Assembly: GCA_947450325.1 (NCBI GenBank)
Contig: CANFUT010000002.1
Coordinates: 146,203 to 210,202, forward strand
DNA length: 64,000 nucleotides
Direction: 5' to 3'
Source: Flavobacteriia bacterium
GTDB taxonomy: Bacteria > Bacteroidota > Bacteroidia > Flavobacteriales_D > Crocinitomicaceae
The notes under the pieces: model-generated
What the model saw: only the letters and a program-made list of their open reading frames with translations
Database searches by the model: none
Told to the model about the DNA's origin: nothing
Shown here: positions 9,291-18,678 of the stretch, piece by piece
How positions within the stretch are numbered: the stretch's first letter is position 1
Layout: every line of letters starts with the position of its first letter
Position numbers and translations under genes: made by a program

Positions 9291-9620
9291 TGTTTGAAAA
9301 TAGCCACGGATGCATGGATTTTAAGGTAGATTTTTAGACGTTTGGATTTATGGATTATTAGATTTATGGATTTTTTAAAATCCTTTAAAATACACGTTCG
9401 TCGACCAATGTAAAATCTAATAAACGAAAAACACCTAATGTACCCCAAACAACCATTTCAAAACGTTAGATACAATTAATTGAAAACAAAAGATTTATTC
9501 AATAAACCATTGAAAATAAATCGTTTTTGATGAAGATTAAAGATAATTGAATGATTTTTACAAAAGATATCAACATTGTTTGTTTAATTTTATTACCTTT
9601 GCCCTCCTTAATTTTGAATC
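9291..9620. other. Intergenic region with a short direct repeat, 330 bp
   Basis: No gene is seen. A 12-bp direct repeat GATTTATGGATT occurs at 9345-9356 and 9361-9372. The second copy runs into a small palindrome, GGATTTT-TT-AAAATCC, at 9368-9383 that could be a weak terminator but has only a 2-nt centre. The 3' end carries the -7 element of the DUF177 operon at 9594. Confidence 0.5.
9594..9601 (+). promoter_or_regulatory. Putative -7 element of the DUF177-rpmF-plsX operon
   Basis: TACCTTTG matches TAnnTTTG exactly. It lies 19 nt before the GTG start of the DUF177 gene. No convincing -33 TTTG lies at the expected distance. Confidence 0.45.
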
Positions 9621-10211
9621 GTGAAAAGTTCTAAACAAGATTTTATAATTCCGTTTATCGGATTGAAAATAGGAACTTACACGTTCGAATATAAGATTGA
9701 TGACTCGTTCTTTGAATCCATGGAGTATTCCATGATCCACAAAGGTGATTTAAACGTCACTTTAGAATTTGAAAAAAGAGAAACAATGATGACTGCGCAT
9801 TTTATCGCAGAAGGAATTGTTTCAACAAATTGTGATCGTTGTGATACACCGATGGAATTACCCATTTCAGGTGAATTTAAACTCGTTTATAAATTCGGTT
9901 TAGAAGAATCTGAAGATGAATCATTGGTTGTGTTGCATCCTGAAACATTTGAAATAGATGTGAGAGATGCAATTTACGAATTAGCCATCGTTTCTTTGCC
10001 TGCTAGAATGGTTCATTCTGTGGGAGAATGTGATGAAGAAATGTGGAAATTGATTCAGCAATATACTGTAAATGCTACGGAAATTGATGAAGACGACGAT
10101 GATGAAGATTGGGACGACGAAGAAGACGATGAGCCAGGACCTGATGATTTTGATCCAAAAGATCCGAAGTGGGCAACATTGAGAAATTTGACCGCTGAAA
10201 GTAGTAATTGA
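9621..10211 (+). CDS. DUF177/YceD-family protein
   Basis: 196 aa. It has the YceD signature of a C-x2-C pair (NCDRCDTPMELP) after about 70 residues, and its tail is extremely acidic (DEDDDDEDWDDEEDDE), as usual in Bacteroidota versions. YceD genes precede rpmF across many bacteria and the protein has been tied to 23S rRNA or ribosome accumulation. The start is GTG at 9621; there is no in-frame ATG before residue 34. The gene leads the L32 and fatty-acid operon and ends 30 nt before rpmF. Confidence 0.85.
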   Translation: MKSSKQDFIIPFIGLKIGTYTFEYKIDDSFFESMEYSMIHKGDLNVTLEFEKRETMMTAHFIAEGIVSTNCDRCDTPMELPISGEFKLVYKFGLEESEDESLVVLHPETFEIDVRDAIYELAIVSLPARMVHSVGECDEEMWKLIQQYTVNATEIDEDDDDEDWDDEEDDEPGPDDFDPKDPKWATLRNLTAESSN

Positions 10212-10237
10212 TATAAATAAAGAATATATAAATAAAG
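10211..10237 (+). repeat. Tandem 12-bp repeat in the rpmF leader
   Basis: ATATAAATAAAG occurs at 10211-10222 and again at 10226-10237, a 15-bp period, ending 4 nt before the rpmF ATG. The first copy shares its first base with the DUF177 stop. A-rich leaders favour initiation in Bacteroidota, which rarely use Shine-Dalgarno pairing, so the repeat may simply be a strong A/T-rich initiation region. Confidence 0.5.
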
Positions 10238-10241
10238 TAAA

Positions 10242-10433
10242 ATGGCACATCCTAAGAGAAGAACCTCGACGACAAGAAGAGACAAGAGAAGAACGCATTT
10301 TAAAGCTGTTGCTGATAATATCGCGATCTGTCCAACAACTGGTCAGCCTCACTTGTTCCACCATGCTCACTGGCATGAAGGAAAACTTTACTATAAAGGT
10401 AAAGTAGTAGCTGAGAAAGAAGTAGCGATTTAA
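10242..10433 (+). CDS. rpmF: 50S ribosomal protein L32
   Basis: 63 aa with the L32 start [17 protein letters not shown]. The usual four-Cys zinc knuckle is largely replaced: only one Cys remains ([18 protein letters not shown]), with His-rich text instead, as in other Bacteroidota L32 proteins, so zinc binding by four cysteines is not possible. It follows the DUF177 gene and precedes plsX by 23 nt, an arrangement conserved in many bacteria that couples ribosome and lipid synthesis genes. Confidence 0.95.
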   Translation: MAHPKRRTSTTRRDKRRTHFKAVADNIAICPTTGQPHLFHHAHWHEGKLYYKGKVVAEKEVAI

Positions 10434-10456
10434 GCTACCCCACTAATTTCTTCCTG

Positions 10457-11395
10457 ATGAAGATAGGAATAGATATTTTAGGAGGCGATTTTGCTCCAGA
10501 CGCTAATATTTCTGGAGCAATTTTAGCCCAAAAAGAACTTCCTCAGGATGTAACGCTCGTTCTGATTGGCGACCAAGAGCAAATCTTGAGTGGCCTTTTG
10601 AGCCGTGGAGCAAATCCTGAAGATTTTGAGATTGTGCATGCACCTGATATTATCACGATGCATGACCACCCAACGCGTGCCATTCCGCAAAAGCCAAATA
10701 GTAGTATTGCTGTAGGGTTTGATTTGTTGGCATCTAAAAGTATTAGTGTTTTTGCAAGTACTGGAAATACAGGCGCTATGCTTGTTGGGTCAATTTATAA
10801 AATCAATACAATTCCTGGGATTATTCGTCCATGTATTACTTCTGTTTTACCAACGATTGACGGTGGTAATTCAATTTTATTAGATGTTGGTTCAAATGCG
10901 GATTGCAAAGCGGATGTTTTGTATCAATTTGCATTATTGGGTTCTTTATATTCCAAAAATGTTTACGGAGTAGAAAGCCCTAAAGTAGCATTGCTTAATA
11001 TTGGTGAAGAAGAATCCAAAGGAAATTTATTGACCATTGCGACATATAAATTGCTCAAAGAATCTGATGAAATCAATTTTATTGGTAATATTGAAGGTAG
11101 AGATATATTTTCAGGCACTGCAGATGTAGTTGTTTGTGATGGTTTCACTGGAAATGTTGTTTTAAAAGAGGCAGAAGGAATTTATACTTTGATGAAAAAA
11201 CGTGGTATCAAGGATGAATATTTCGACCGTTTTAATTATGAAAATTATGGCGGTACTCCTATTTTGGGAGTGAAAGGAAATGTAATCATTGGTCATGGAA
11301 TATCAAATGATAAAGCAGTTAAAAGCATGTTGATGCATTCTTTTGAAGTTGCAAAATCAGGGTTGGCAAACAAAGTTAACGAAGCATTTAATTAA
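10457..11395 (+). CDS. plsX: Phosphate acyltransferase PlsX
   Basis: 312 aa, full length. It begins MKIGIDILGGDFAPDANI, the typical PlsX N-terminus with the GGD motif, and contains STGNTGAMLVGS and NIGEEESKGN, both conserved. PlsX converts acyl-ACP and phosphate to acyl-phosphate, the acyl donor for PlsY in phospholipid synthesis, and is a peripheral membrane enzyme. The stop is 4 nt before the fabH start, so it is co-transcribed with fabH and the acetyl-CoA carboxylase genes that follow. Confidence 0.95.
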   Translation: MKIGIDILGGDFAPDANISGAILAQKELPQDVTLVLIGDQEQILSGLLSRGANPEDFEIVHAPDIITMHDHPTRAIPQKPNSSIAVGFDLLASKSISVFASTGNTGAMLVGSIYKINTIPGIIRPCITSVLPTIDGGNSILLDVGSNADCKADVLYQFALLGSLYSKNVYGVESPKVALLNIGEEESKGNLLTIATYKLLKESDEINFIGNIEGRDIFSGTADVVVCDGFTGNVVLKEAEGIYTLMKKRGIKDEYFDRFNYENYGGTPILGVKGNVIIGHGISNDKAVKSMLMHSFEVAKSGLANKVNEAFN

Positions 11396-11399
11396 ACTT

Positions 11400-12389
11400 A
11401 TGAGTAAAATGACAGCGGCGATTACTGGTGTTCAAGGATATTTACCAGATAACATTGTTACTAACAATGATTTGGCTAAAATTGTAGATACTTCTGATGA
11501 TTGGATCTTGACCAGAACTGGAATTTCTGAAAGAAGAATCATGAAAGATGGTGCTTCGTCAGATATGGCAGCCGAAGCTGTGAAAGGTTTACTTGCAAAA
11601 AAAGGCTTGAGTCCATTAGATATCGAATTAGTCATTGTTGCTACAGTTACACCAGATTTTCCATTTCCAAGTACTGCAAATGTTGTTTGCGATAAAGTTG
11701 GAATGACAAATGCTTGGGGTTTTGATTTGAAAGCTGCTTGTTCAGGTTTCATTTTTGCATTGCAAACAGGAGCCAAATTCATTGAATCAGGAACGCATAA
11801 ACGTGTCATTGTAGTTGGTGTTGACAAAATGAGTTCAATCATCGATTATCAAGACAGAACAACTTGCGTTATCTTTGGAGATGGTGCTGGAGCAGTTTTA
11901 TTAGAGCCAAATGAAGAAGGAAATGGAATCATTGATGCCATTTTGAGAACAGATGGTTCGGGAAGAAAATATTTGATTCAACCTGCTGGTGGTTCTGCTA
12001 ACCCTCCAACGATTCAAACAGTTGAAGAGCGCATGCACTTCGTAAAGCAAGAAGGAAAAGCTGTTTTCAAATTTGCAGTGACAAACATGGCTGAAGTTTC
12101 TGCGGAAATCATGGAAAAGAATAATTTAACAAGTGAAACTGTTGATTGGTTGGTTCCACACCAAGCTAATTTGCGTATTATAGATGCAACTGCTGATAGA
12201 ATGGGCTTGCCTAAAGAAAAGGTGATGATCAATATACAGCGTTATGGAAATACAACTGCTGGAACTTTGCCACTTTGCTTGTGGGATTGGGAAAGTCAAT
12301 TGAAAAAAGGAGATAATATCATTCTTTCTGCCTTTGGTGGAGGATTTACTTGGGGAGCTATTTACTTGAAATGGGCTTATAACTCCTAG
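11400..12389 (+). CDS. fabH: 3-oxoacyl-ACP synthase III (KAS III)
   Basis: 329 aa from the ATG at 11400. An open frame reaches back into plsX to 11343, but the family N-terminus (MTAAITGVQGYLPDNIV) starts right after this ATG and it lies 4 nt past the plsX stop. The catalytic Cys is in KAACSGF, His in PHQAN and Asn in GNTTAG. FabH condenses acetyl-CoA with malonyl-ACP to start each fatty-acid chain. Its place after plsX and before accB-accC groups initiation of fatty-acid synthesis with its malonyl-CoA supply. Confidence 0.95.
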   Translation: MSKMTAAITGVQGYLPDNIVTNNDLAKIVDTSDDWILTRTGISERRIMKDGASSDMAAEAVKGLLAKKGLSPLDIELVIVATVTPDFPFPSTANVVCDKVGMTNAWGFDLKAACSGFIFALQTGAKFIESGTHKRVIVVGVDKMSSIIDYQDRTTCVIFGDGAGAVLLEPNEEGNGIIDAILRTDGSGRKYLIQPAGGSANPPTIQTVEERMHFVKQEGKAVFKFAVTNMAEVSAEIMEKNNLTSETVDWLVPHQANLRIIDATADRMGLPKEKVMINIQRYGNTTAGTLPLCLWDWESQLKKGDNIILSAFGGGFTWGAIYLKWAYNS

Positions 12390-12427
12390 AATAAAAATAA
12401 CTAACGAAAAATTAAAATCCAAAAATT

Positions 12428-12904
12428 ATGAATCTGAACGAAATCCAAGATTTAATCAAATTCGTTTCAAAATCAGGCGTAAGCGAGGTTGAAATCGAAA
12501 GAAAAGATTTTAAAATAATCATCAAAGCTGAATCTAAAGTGAAAGCTGAGCAACAAATTGTATATCAGGCTGCTGCTCCACAAGCTCCTGCTCAGATTGC
12601 TGCTCCTGCTGCTGCACCAGCCGCTCCGGTTGCTGACGCTCCAGCTGTTTCTGATGATTCTAAATACATTACTGTTAAATCTCCAATGATTGGTACTTTT
12701 TACCGTTCTACATCTCCAGATAAAGATCCATTTGTATCTGTTGGAAGTACAATTCAAAAAGGTTCTCCAGTTTGCATTATTGAAGCAATGAAATTGTTCA
12801 ATGAAATTGAATCTGAAGTTGCTGGTAAAATTGTGAAAGTATTGGTTGACGATGCTTCTCCAGTTGAATATGATCAACCATTATTTTTGGTAGATCCAGC
12901 TTAA
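12428..12904 (+). CDS. accB: Acetyl-CoA carboxylase biotin carboxyl carrier protein
   Basis: 158 aa. An N-terminal domain of about 40 residues is followed by an Ala/Pro-rich linker (about 45-77) and the biotinyl domain. The biotin-accepting Lys is in EAMKLFNE near residue 122, and the protruding-thumb segment typical of AccB (GTFYRSTSPDKDPFV) is present, which separates it from other biotin carriers. AccB carries CO2-biotin between AccC and the carboxyltransferase. It lies 38 nt after fabH and 79 nt before accC. Confidence 0.95.
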   Translation: MNLNEIQDLIKFVSKSGVSEVEIERKDFKIIIKAESKVKAEQQIVYQAAAPQAPAQIAAPAAAPAAPVADAPAVSDDSKYITVKSPMIGTFYRSTSPDKDPFVSVGSTIQKGSPVCIIEAMKLFNEIESEVAGKIVKVLVDDASPVEYDQPLFLVDPA

Positions 12905-12983
12905 TTAATTTAAATTTTGAAATTCGAAACTGGGTTTTCATTTTCGATCTGAAAATTTAAAGTTTAAATCTTAAATTGTAGCT

Positions 12984-14318
12984 ATGTTTAAAAAAATACT
13001 CATCGCAAATAGAGGAGAAATCGCTTTGCGCATTATCCGCACTTGTAAAGAAATGGGAATCAAAACGGTTGCTGTTTACTCTACTGCAGATAAAGATAGT
13101 TTGCCTGTAAGATTTGCAGACGAAGCAGTTTGCATAGGACCAGCCGTAAGTTCAAAATCTTACTTATCAATTCCTAACATTATCGCTGCAGCTGAGATCA
13201 CAAATGCAGATGCAATTCACCCAGGATATGGTTTCTTGTCTGAAAATGCAAGATTTTCTGAAATTTGTCAAAAACACAACATCAAATTTATCGGTGCTTT
13301 GCCTGAGCAAATTGATGGAATGGGAGATAAAGCAACAGCTAAAGCGACAATGATTGCTGCTGGTGTGCCATGTATTCCAGGTTCTGTAGGTTTATTGAAA
13401 GATTTGGAAGATGCAAAAGCACAAGCTGCTAAAATCGTTTATCCAGTGATAATGAAAGCTACTGCCGGTGGTGGTGGTAAAGGAATGAGAATCGTCTGGA
13501 AAGAAGAAGATATCGAACATGCTTGGGATTCTACACGTCAAGAAGCTGCTGCAGCTTTCGGAAATGATGGAATTTACATGGAGAAATACATTGAAGAGCC
13601 ACGTCATATTGAAATTCAAATTGCAGGTGATCAATATGGAACAGCTTGTCACATGTCTGAAAGAGATTGCTCTATTCAACGTAGACATCAAAAATTGGTT
13701 GAAGAAACGCCTTCTCCATTCATGACTGATGATTTACGTGAAAGAATGGGTCAAGCGGCTATTAAAGCGACGAAAGCAGTAAATTATGAAGGTGTAGGAA
13801 CTGTCGAGTTTTTGGTTGACAAAAATCGCGATTTCTATTTCATGGAAATGAATACGCGTATTCAAGTTGAACACACAATTACTGAAGAAGTAATCAACTT
13901 CGACTTGATAAAAGAGCAAATTAAAATTGCTGCTGGACACACAATTTCAGGTAAAAATTATTATCCTCAATTGCACGCGATTCAATGTCGTATTAATGCA
14001 GAGGATCCTTATGCTGATTTTAGACCGTCTCCAGGAAAAATTACTTCATACCACTCTCCAGGTGGTCACGGTGTGAGAATTGATACACATGCATATGCAG
14101 GTTATACAATTCCACCAAATTACGATTCAATGATTGCAAAATTGATCGTAGTTGCTCAAACCCGTGAAGAAGCCATTTTAAAAATGAAAAGAGCGTTGGA
14201 TGAATACATTATTGAAGGTATTAAAACAACAATTCCTTTTCACCAAAAATTGATGGAAAATCCTGATTTTAACACAGGAAATTTCACAACAAAATTCATG
14301 GAAACTTTTGAATTTTAA
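12984..14318 (+). CDS. accC: Acetyl-CoA carboxylase biotin carboxylase subunit
   Basis: 444 aa, the expected size. The N-terminal [19 protein letters not shown], the glycine-rich ATP-grasp loop [10 protein letters not shown] near residue 160, the HIEIQ motif and the catalytic [15 protein letters not shown] segment are all present. The enzyme carboxylates biotin on AccB using ATP and bicarbonate, the first half of malonyl-CoA synthesis. It is the last gene of the operon and is followed 20 nt downstream by a strong hairpin terminator. Confidence 0.96.
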   Translation: MFKKILIANRGEIALRIIRTCKEMGIKTVAVYSTADKDSLPVRFADEAVCIGPAVSSKSYLSIPNIIAAAEITNADAIHPGYGFLSENARFSEICQKHNIKFIGALPEQIDGMGDKATAKATMIAAGVPCIPGSVGLLKDLEDAKAQAAKIVYPVIMKATAGGGGKGMRIVWKEEDIEHAWDSTRQEAAAAFGNDGIYMEKYIEEPRHIEIQIAGDQYGTACHMSERDCSIQRRHQKLVEETPSPFMTDDLRERMGQAAIKATKAVNYEGVGTVEFLVDKNRDFYFMEMNTRIQVEHTITEEVINFDLIKEQIKIAAGHTISGKNYYPQLHAIQCRINAEDPYADFRPSPGKITSYHSPGGHGVRIDTHAYAGYTIPPNYDSMIAKLIVVAQTREEAILKMKRALDEYIIEGIKTTIPFHQKLMENPDFNTGNFTTKFMETFEF

Positions 14319-14338
14319 ATTTAAATTCCAAATATTTG

Positions 14339-14370
14339 AAAGCCTGAGGATTATTTTTCAGGCTTTTTTG
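14339..14370 (+). terminator. Rho-independent terminator of the fatty-acid operon
   Basis: Arms AAGCCTGA (14340-14347) and TCAGGCTT (14358-14365) pair perfectly around a 10-nt loop and end in a run of T to 14369. It closes the operon after accC. Confidence 0.88.
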
Positions 14371-14469
14371 TTTATTTTTGATAGTAGTATTGTAGCAAAT
14401 AAACTTCGTTTAAAAGTTTAATATGCACTTTACACGATTCAATTTCATTTACTGTAGTTTTGAAAGAAA

Positions 14470-15327
14470 ATGCACAAATTTTCCTTTCTAATATTTGCTG
14501 TTTTGACACACTTAATTGTTTCTAGTCAAGTAGATTCCGTTTCCTATTTTGGTCACAGAGGTTGTCGTGGATTGTATCCCGAAAACACCATTGTTGGCTT
14601 TCAGAAAGCAATGGCTTTAGGAGTAGATGGAGTTGAATGGGATGTCGTGGTAAACAAAGACAAACAGTTGGTCATTTCTCATGATCAATTTTTCGAAAAA
14701 GAATTTTGTTTAATGCCAGATGGTTCTGAAATTTCTGACGAAAAAGCGACGAATATTTATCAAATGACTCAAGATCAAATTGAGCAATATGACTGCGGCA
14801 CAAAAGTACATAAACGTTTTCTGGAACAACAAAAGATAAAGGAAACCAAACCATTGTTGCAAACGGTTTTTGATTCCATAGATTTCTCTAAAACAACGAT
14901 TTTATTTGAAATCAAATCAGACAAAGATTTAGATAGTACTTTTCAACCGGCTCCTGCTGAATATGTATCAATTATTTTGAATGAAGTAAAAGATTTTAAG
15001 TACAAGGAAAACATCATTTTCATGAGTTTTGATTCTAGGATTTTAGAGGAATTACATCAGAAAGCTCCTAGTTTTAGATTGGTTTATTTGACTGAATCTC
15101 CGTTTCGATCAACCTCAAATTTCATTGCTAATTTTTCATTTAAACCTTATGCAATCGGCATATTTTATCCGATGATTTCTAAAGCAAATGTGAAAACCTT
15201 AAAGAAACTTGGAATTAAGACTTTCGCTTGGACGGTAAATGATCCAAAGGTTAGCAAAAAGTTGGTTGGCAAAGGTGTTGATGGAATTATAACTGATTAT
15301 CCTAATTTGGTTAAGTGCGGAAATTGA
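14470..15327 (+). CDS. Secreted glycerophosphodiester phosphodiesterase
   Basis: 285 aa. A hydrophobic signal peptide (about residues 1-19) ends near VSSQ. The GDPD catalytic signature follows at once: FGHRGCRGLYPENTIVGFQ with the HR pair and Glu, then GVEWDVVVNKDKQLVISHD supplying the metal-binding Glu/Asp and the second His. C-terminal TIM-barrel text ends with FAWTVNDP and GVDGIITDYP. It hydrolyses deacylated phospholipid headgroups to glycerol-3-phosphate, presumably in the periplasm or outside. It appears to be a single-gene unit between a terminator and a long spacer. Confidence 0.88.
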   Translation: MHKFSFLIFAVLTHLIVSSQVDSVSYFGHRGCRGLYPENTIVGFQKAMALGVDGVEWDVVVNKDKQLVISHDQFFEKEFCLMPDGSEISDEKATNIYQMTQDQIEQYDCGTKVHKRFLEQQKIKETKPLLQTVFDSIDFSKTTILFEIKSDKDLDSTFQPAPAEYVSIILNEVKDFKYKENIIFMSFDSRILEELHQKAPSFRLVYLTESPFRSTSNFIANFSFKPYAIGIFYPMISKANVKTLKKLGIKTFAWTVNDPKVSKKLVGKGVDGIITDYPNLVKCGN

Positions 15328-15744
15328 TTTATTCCATTTTTCGTAAATTCAGGTACTTTTTTCATTTTCAAACTGCTATTGATATTTTTATCCACTAAAA
15401 AGTTCTGGTTTCAACATTATTTTACGCCAAATCAATTATGTATAATATCCCCAAATTATTCGTGGTAGTTTTGTCAAAGTGCGATTCCAAGTGAAGCGGA
15501 TTATATTTGATGGTTAGAATATTTTTGTTATTTTATTTTTTTAATTTCACTCGTCTTTTGTTGCAGAATACGTCTCAAAAATACTTAGATTTGAAATTAA
15601 GTAATTAGTAAACAACGCTATATGTAATCTTAGTTAGTAGAATAATTACTAGTGGTTTTTTAAAAAAATAAATTTTGGATTAATTTTTTCGTTTTGTGAA
15701 GGGAAAAAAGTAAAATTAGCGTCAAATGAAGTAAACATTTTAAG
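15328..15744. other. Intergenic region, 417 bp
   Basis: Very AT-rich with no supported gene. An 8-bp inverted repeat AGTAATTA/TAATTACT sits at 15600-15607 and 15643-15650, followed by a GTGG and T/A run that might be the remains of a terminator or a control site for the multicopper oxidase gene. No clear -7 element is found near 15745. Confidence 0.45.
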
Positions 15745-17460
15745 ATGAAAAAAACAATATTCGCATTCTTCGTAATACTCACTCATATCGGGTTCTCTCA
15801 AAGTTATAATACGATGTGGATTCCTGATACATTAATTGGCACAAACTTCTCCTTAAACATTAAGGATACTTTTGCTCAAATCGTGAATTCTGGAAATCAA
15901 ACAATCACTGGAGGAATAAACGGTAAATTTTGGGGTCCTACACTCATAATAAATAAAGGAGATGTTGTTCATATGAATGTAACAAATCATCTGAATGATT
16001 CAACAACGATTCATTGGCATGGGATGCATTTACCTGCAGTGATGGATGGTGGTCCTCATCAAATTATTCCCCCAGGTACTATTTGGCAACCTTATTGGGA
16101 GGTTAAAAACCAAGCATCTACTCTTTGGTATCACCCGCACATGCATGAAATGTCACAAACACAAATAACCAAAGGACTTGGGGGTTTTATAATTGTTAGA
16201 GATGCTGAAGAATCTGCGCTTGCTTTACCAAGAAAATATGGGCTGGATGATATTCCGATAGTAATAACTGACAGAGATATTAATTCGCAAAACCAATTTG
16301 CAATAGTTCCATACGGAGATAGCATTATGGCAAACATGACCTTGCGTGCTCAATATTCTGTTCCTGCTCAATTCGTGAGAATGAGATTATTAAATGGTGC
16401 AATCGAAACGTCTTATAATCTTGGATTTAGCGATAATAGATCTTTTTACATAATTGGAACAGACGGTGGATTATTAGATTCACCAGTATTGATAAGTGGT
16501 GCAACACCACGCTATATTTTATCGGCAGGAGAGCGGGTAGAAATTTTGGTCGATTTTTCAGGACAAACGGGGAGTTCTGTTTTTTTGAAAGCATATAATC
16601 AGAGTTTAGCAAATTTTACCCCAGGTAGCGAAAGCTTTCCAAATGGTCCTTTTGCAAGTTATCTTGGGCATACCAATTACAATATAGTTAAATTAAACAT
16701 TTCAAGTCCTACGTCAAATCCGATTACTTCTGTTCCGACAACTTTGGTAAACAATGTCTATCCCTTAGAACAAGACGCAGTATTTACTAGAACAATTACC
16801 CTAAGCGATAGTACAGGTGTGACAAGTGTTCCGATTCTCGGGCCAAATGCATTTATTCTTGGACATCATCTTTTTGATATTAATACCATTAATCATAATA
16901 TTCCATTAAATCAAACTGAAATTTGGGAATTGAAAAGTTCCTCTGTTTTTGCACATCCATTTCATATTCATGATGTTGAATTTAAGATATTGACGATCAA
17001 TGGTACTCCTCCTCCAACACAACAACAAGGATGGAAGGATGTTATTCTCGTTGAAGGTGGAAAAACAGTGCGATTTATTGCAAAATTTCAAGATTATGCA
17101 GATGCAGTGCATCCATTTATGTATCACTGCCACATCGCACTGCATGAAGATGAGGGAATGATGGGACAATTTGTGGTAACTGAATCTGCAGGAACAGATC
17201 AAATAACTTCGACGAATATTGATTTTAGAGTGTATCCAAATCCAACTAATGACAAGATTTTCTTCTCCTTTCCAACTGATAATAATGAGATTTATTATTT
17301 GTCAGTTAAAAACGTAAATGGTAAAACTGTGCTCATGCTACCAAAACCAAAGTTGGAAAATGGGATAGACGTTTCTCACTTTGCAAAAGGAGTTTATTTT
17401 GTTGAACTCACAGACAATAAATCCAAATTGAAGACAACAAAGAAAATAATAATAGAATAA
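15745..17460 (+). CDS. Secreted multicopper oxidase with T9SS sorting domain
   Basis: 571 aa. A signal peptide (about 1-18, ending GFSQ) is followed by cupredoxin domains with all four copper-binding motifs: IHWHGMHLP, WYHPHMHEM, HPFHIHDVEF and YHCHIALHEDEGMM. The last has the His-Cys-His, the later His and the axial Met of a type 1 site. The final 75 residues (YPNPTNDKI through KGVYFVELTDNKSK) form a type A T9SS sorting domain, so the enzyme is probably exported across the outer membrane. It may oxidise metals or phenolics; substrate unknown. Two thioredoxin-fold genes follow directly. Confidence 0.9.
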   Translation: MKKTIFAFFVILTHIGFSQSYNTMWIPDTLIGTNFSLNIKDTFAQIVNSGNQTITGGINGKFWGPTLIINKGDVVHMNVTNHLNDSTTIHWHGMHLPAVMDGGPHQIIPPGTIWQPYWEVKNQASTLWYHPHMHEMSQTQITKGLGGFIIVRDAEESALALPRKYGLDDIPIVITDRDINSQNQFAIVPYGDSIMANMTLRAQYSVPAQFVRMRLLNGAIETSYNLGFSDNRSFYIIGTDGGLLDSPVLISGATPRYILSAGERVEILVDFSGQTGSSVFLKAYNQSLANFTPGSESFPNGPFASYLGHTNYNIVKLNISSPTSNPITSVPTTLVNNVYPLEQDAVFTRTITLSDSTGVTSVPILGPNAFILGHHLFDINTINHNIPLNQTEIWELKSSSVFAHPFHIHDVEFKILTINGTPPPTQQQGWKDVILVEGGKTVRFIAKFQDYADAVHPFMYHCHIALHEDEGMMGQFVVTESAGTDQITSTNIDFRVYPNPTNDKIFFSFPTDNNEIYYLSVKNVNGKTVLMLPKPKLENGIDVSHFAKGVYFVELTDNKSKLKTTKKIIIE

Positions 17461-17470
17461 TTTTAACTTC

Positions 17471-17941
17471 GTGTTTTTACCCTTAATTAAAAATTATTTT
17501 TTCAAGCTAATTTGTTTAGGATTAATTTTGTTTTGCTTTAGTTCAAAATTAGTTGCTCAAAAACTTCCTTTGTGGGAAGGGTATGAGGCTAATGAAAAAA
17601 TTCAGCTTGTTCACTATTTTGCCACTTGGTGTAAACCTTGTATGCAGGAATTGCCTATTTTTGATACATTACGAAATTTGTATTCTTCAGAAAAAATTGA
17701 ATTCACTTTTGTCTGTATGGATATGAAAAACTCAAATAAACTCAGAAAAGAGATTTCGAGGTTAAATCTTCCAGGAAGTGTTTATTTTTTGGAACCATCG
17801 CAAAATGCAATCCAATTGATTCACCCAAATTGGATAGGTAGTATACCTACAACCACAATTTGTTTTCAAAATGTCGTTCAAAATCAATTTGTTGAAGGCG
17901 CAAAAAATGTTCTTTTTTACCGAAATTTACTAGAAAAATGA
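17471..17941 (+). CDS. Exported TlpA-like thioredoxin
   Basis: 156 aa. The start is GTG at 17471, 10 nt after the oxidase stop. The first 30 residues are strongly hydrophobic, forming a signal peptide or anchor. The thioredoxin active site reads FATWCKPCMQELPIF (W-C-x-x-C) near residue 54, as in TlpA/ResA-type disulfide reductases of the periplasm. Placed behind a copper oxidase, it may keep cysteines or copper ligands reduced, but that role is inferred only from context. The stop overlaps the next start (ATGA). Confidence 0.8.
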   Translation: MFLPLIKNYFFKLICLGLILFCFSSKLVAQKLPLWEGYEANEKIQLVHYFATWCKPCMQELPIFDTLRNLYSSEKIEFTFVCMDMKNSNKLRKEISRLNLPGSVYFLEPSQNAIQLIHPNWIGSIPTTTICFQNVVQNQFVEGAKNVLFYRNLLEK

Positions 17942-18522
17942 AGTACTTTATTTATTGTTTGTTTCTGATATTTCCACTGAAATCTATTTGTCAAATAATT
18001 GAGAATAATGATTTTTCACTAAAAAATGTTAATGGTCAATTTGTTTCCCTTTCGGATTATCCAGAAGCGAAAGGATTCATAATTATTTTTACATGCAATC
18101 ACTGTCCATTTGCGAAACTCTATACAGACCGATTAAATAAATTGAACGAAATATATAGCGAATTAGGTGTTCCATTAATTGCGATAAGTTCAATGGATAC
18201 AATAAGCTATGAAGAAGATACTTATTTAAAGATGATTCAAAAATCAGAAAAAGAGAAGTATAATTTTCCCTATTTATACGACGCAGATCAATTGGTTGCT
18301 AAACGCTTTGGCGCTCAAAAAACACCACATGCTTTCGTTATTTGGAAAAACCAAAATTATTTTGAAATAAAATATAGCGGAGCAATTGACGATAATGGTA
18401 TGCATCCCAAACAGGTAAAAGATGAATACGTCGCTGTCGCAATAGATGAATTATTGCAAGGAAAATCAGTTACAGTAACCGAAACAATTAGTATTGGATG
18501 TCAAATTTATTTTAGAAAATAA
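17938..18522 (+). CDS. Exported AhpC/TSA-type thioredoxin-fold protein
   Basis: 194 aa with a signal peptide (about 1-18, ending SICQ). The redoxin fold carries the active-site string FTCNHCPFAKLYTDRL (C-x2-C near residues 58-61), typical of the redoxin subgroup often annotated as thioredoxin-family or peroxiredoxin-like exported proteins. KTPHAFVI supplies the cis-Pro region. The C-terminus TETISIGCQIYF has a third Cys often conserved in this subgroup. It overlaps the upstream thioredoxin gene by 4 bp, so the pair is translationally coupled. Confidence 0.78.
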   Translation: MKYFIYCLFLIFPLKSICQIIENNDFSLKNVNGQFVSLSDYPEAKGFIIIFTCNHCPFAKLYTDRLNKLNEIYSELGVPLIAISSMDTISYEEDTYLKMIQKSEKEKYNFPYLYDADQLVAKRFGAQKTPHAFVIWKNQNYFEIKYSGAIDDNGMHPKQVKDEYVAVAIDELLQGKSVTVTETISIGCQIYFRK

Positions 18523-18678
18523 AACTCCCAATTCCATTTAGATATATTTTGACTTAAAATCGTAGAGAAGATTATTTTTGAAAATCTGCTAATGTAGTCG
18601 AACAATATCAAAATTTGAAAGTGCTGGTAAAAAAATTATTTTCTATAAAAGTTTTATGTATTTCAATTTGATTTCAAC

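Noticed and set aside
9368..9383. Palindrome GGATTTT-TT-AAAATCC as a terminator
   Set aside because: The centre is only 2 nt, all pairs but four are A-T, and no clean T run follows.
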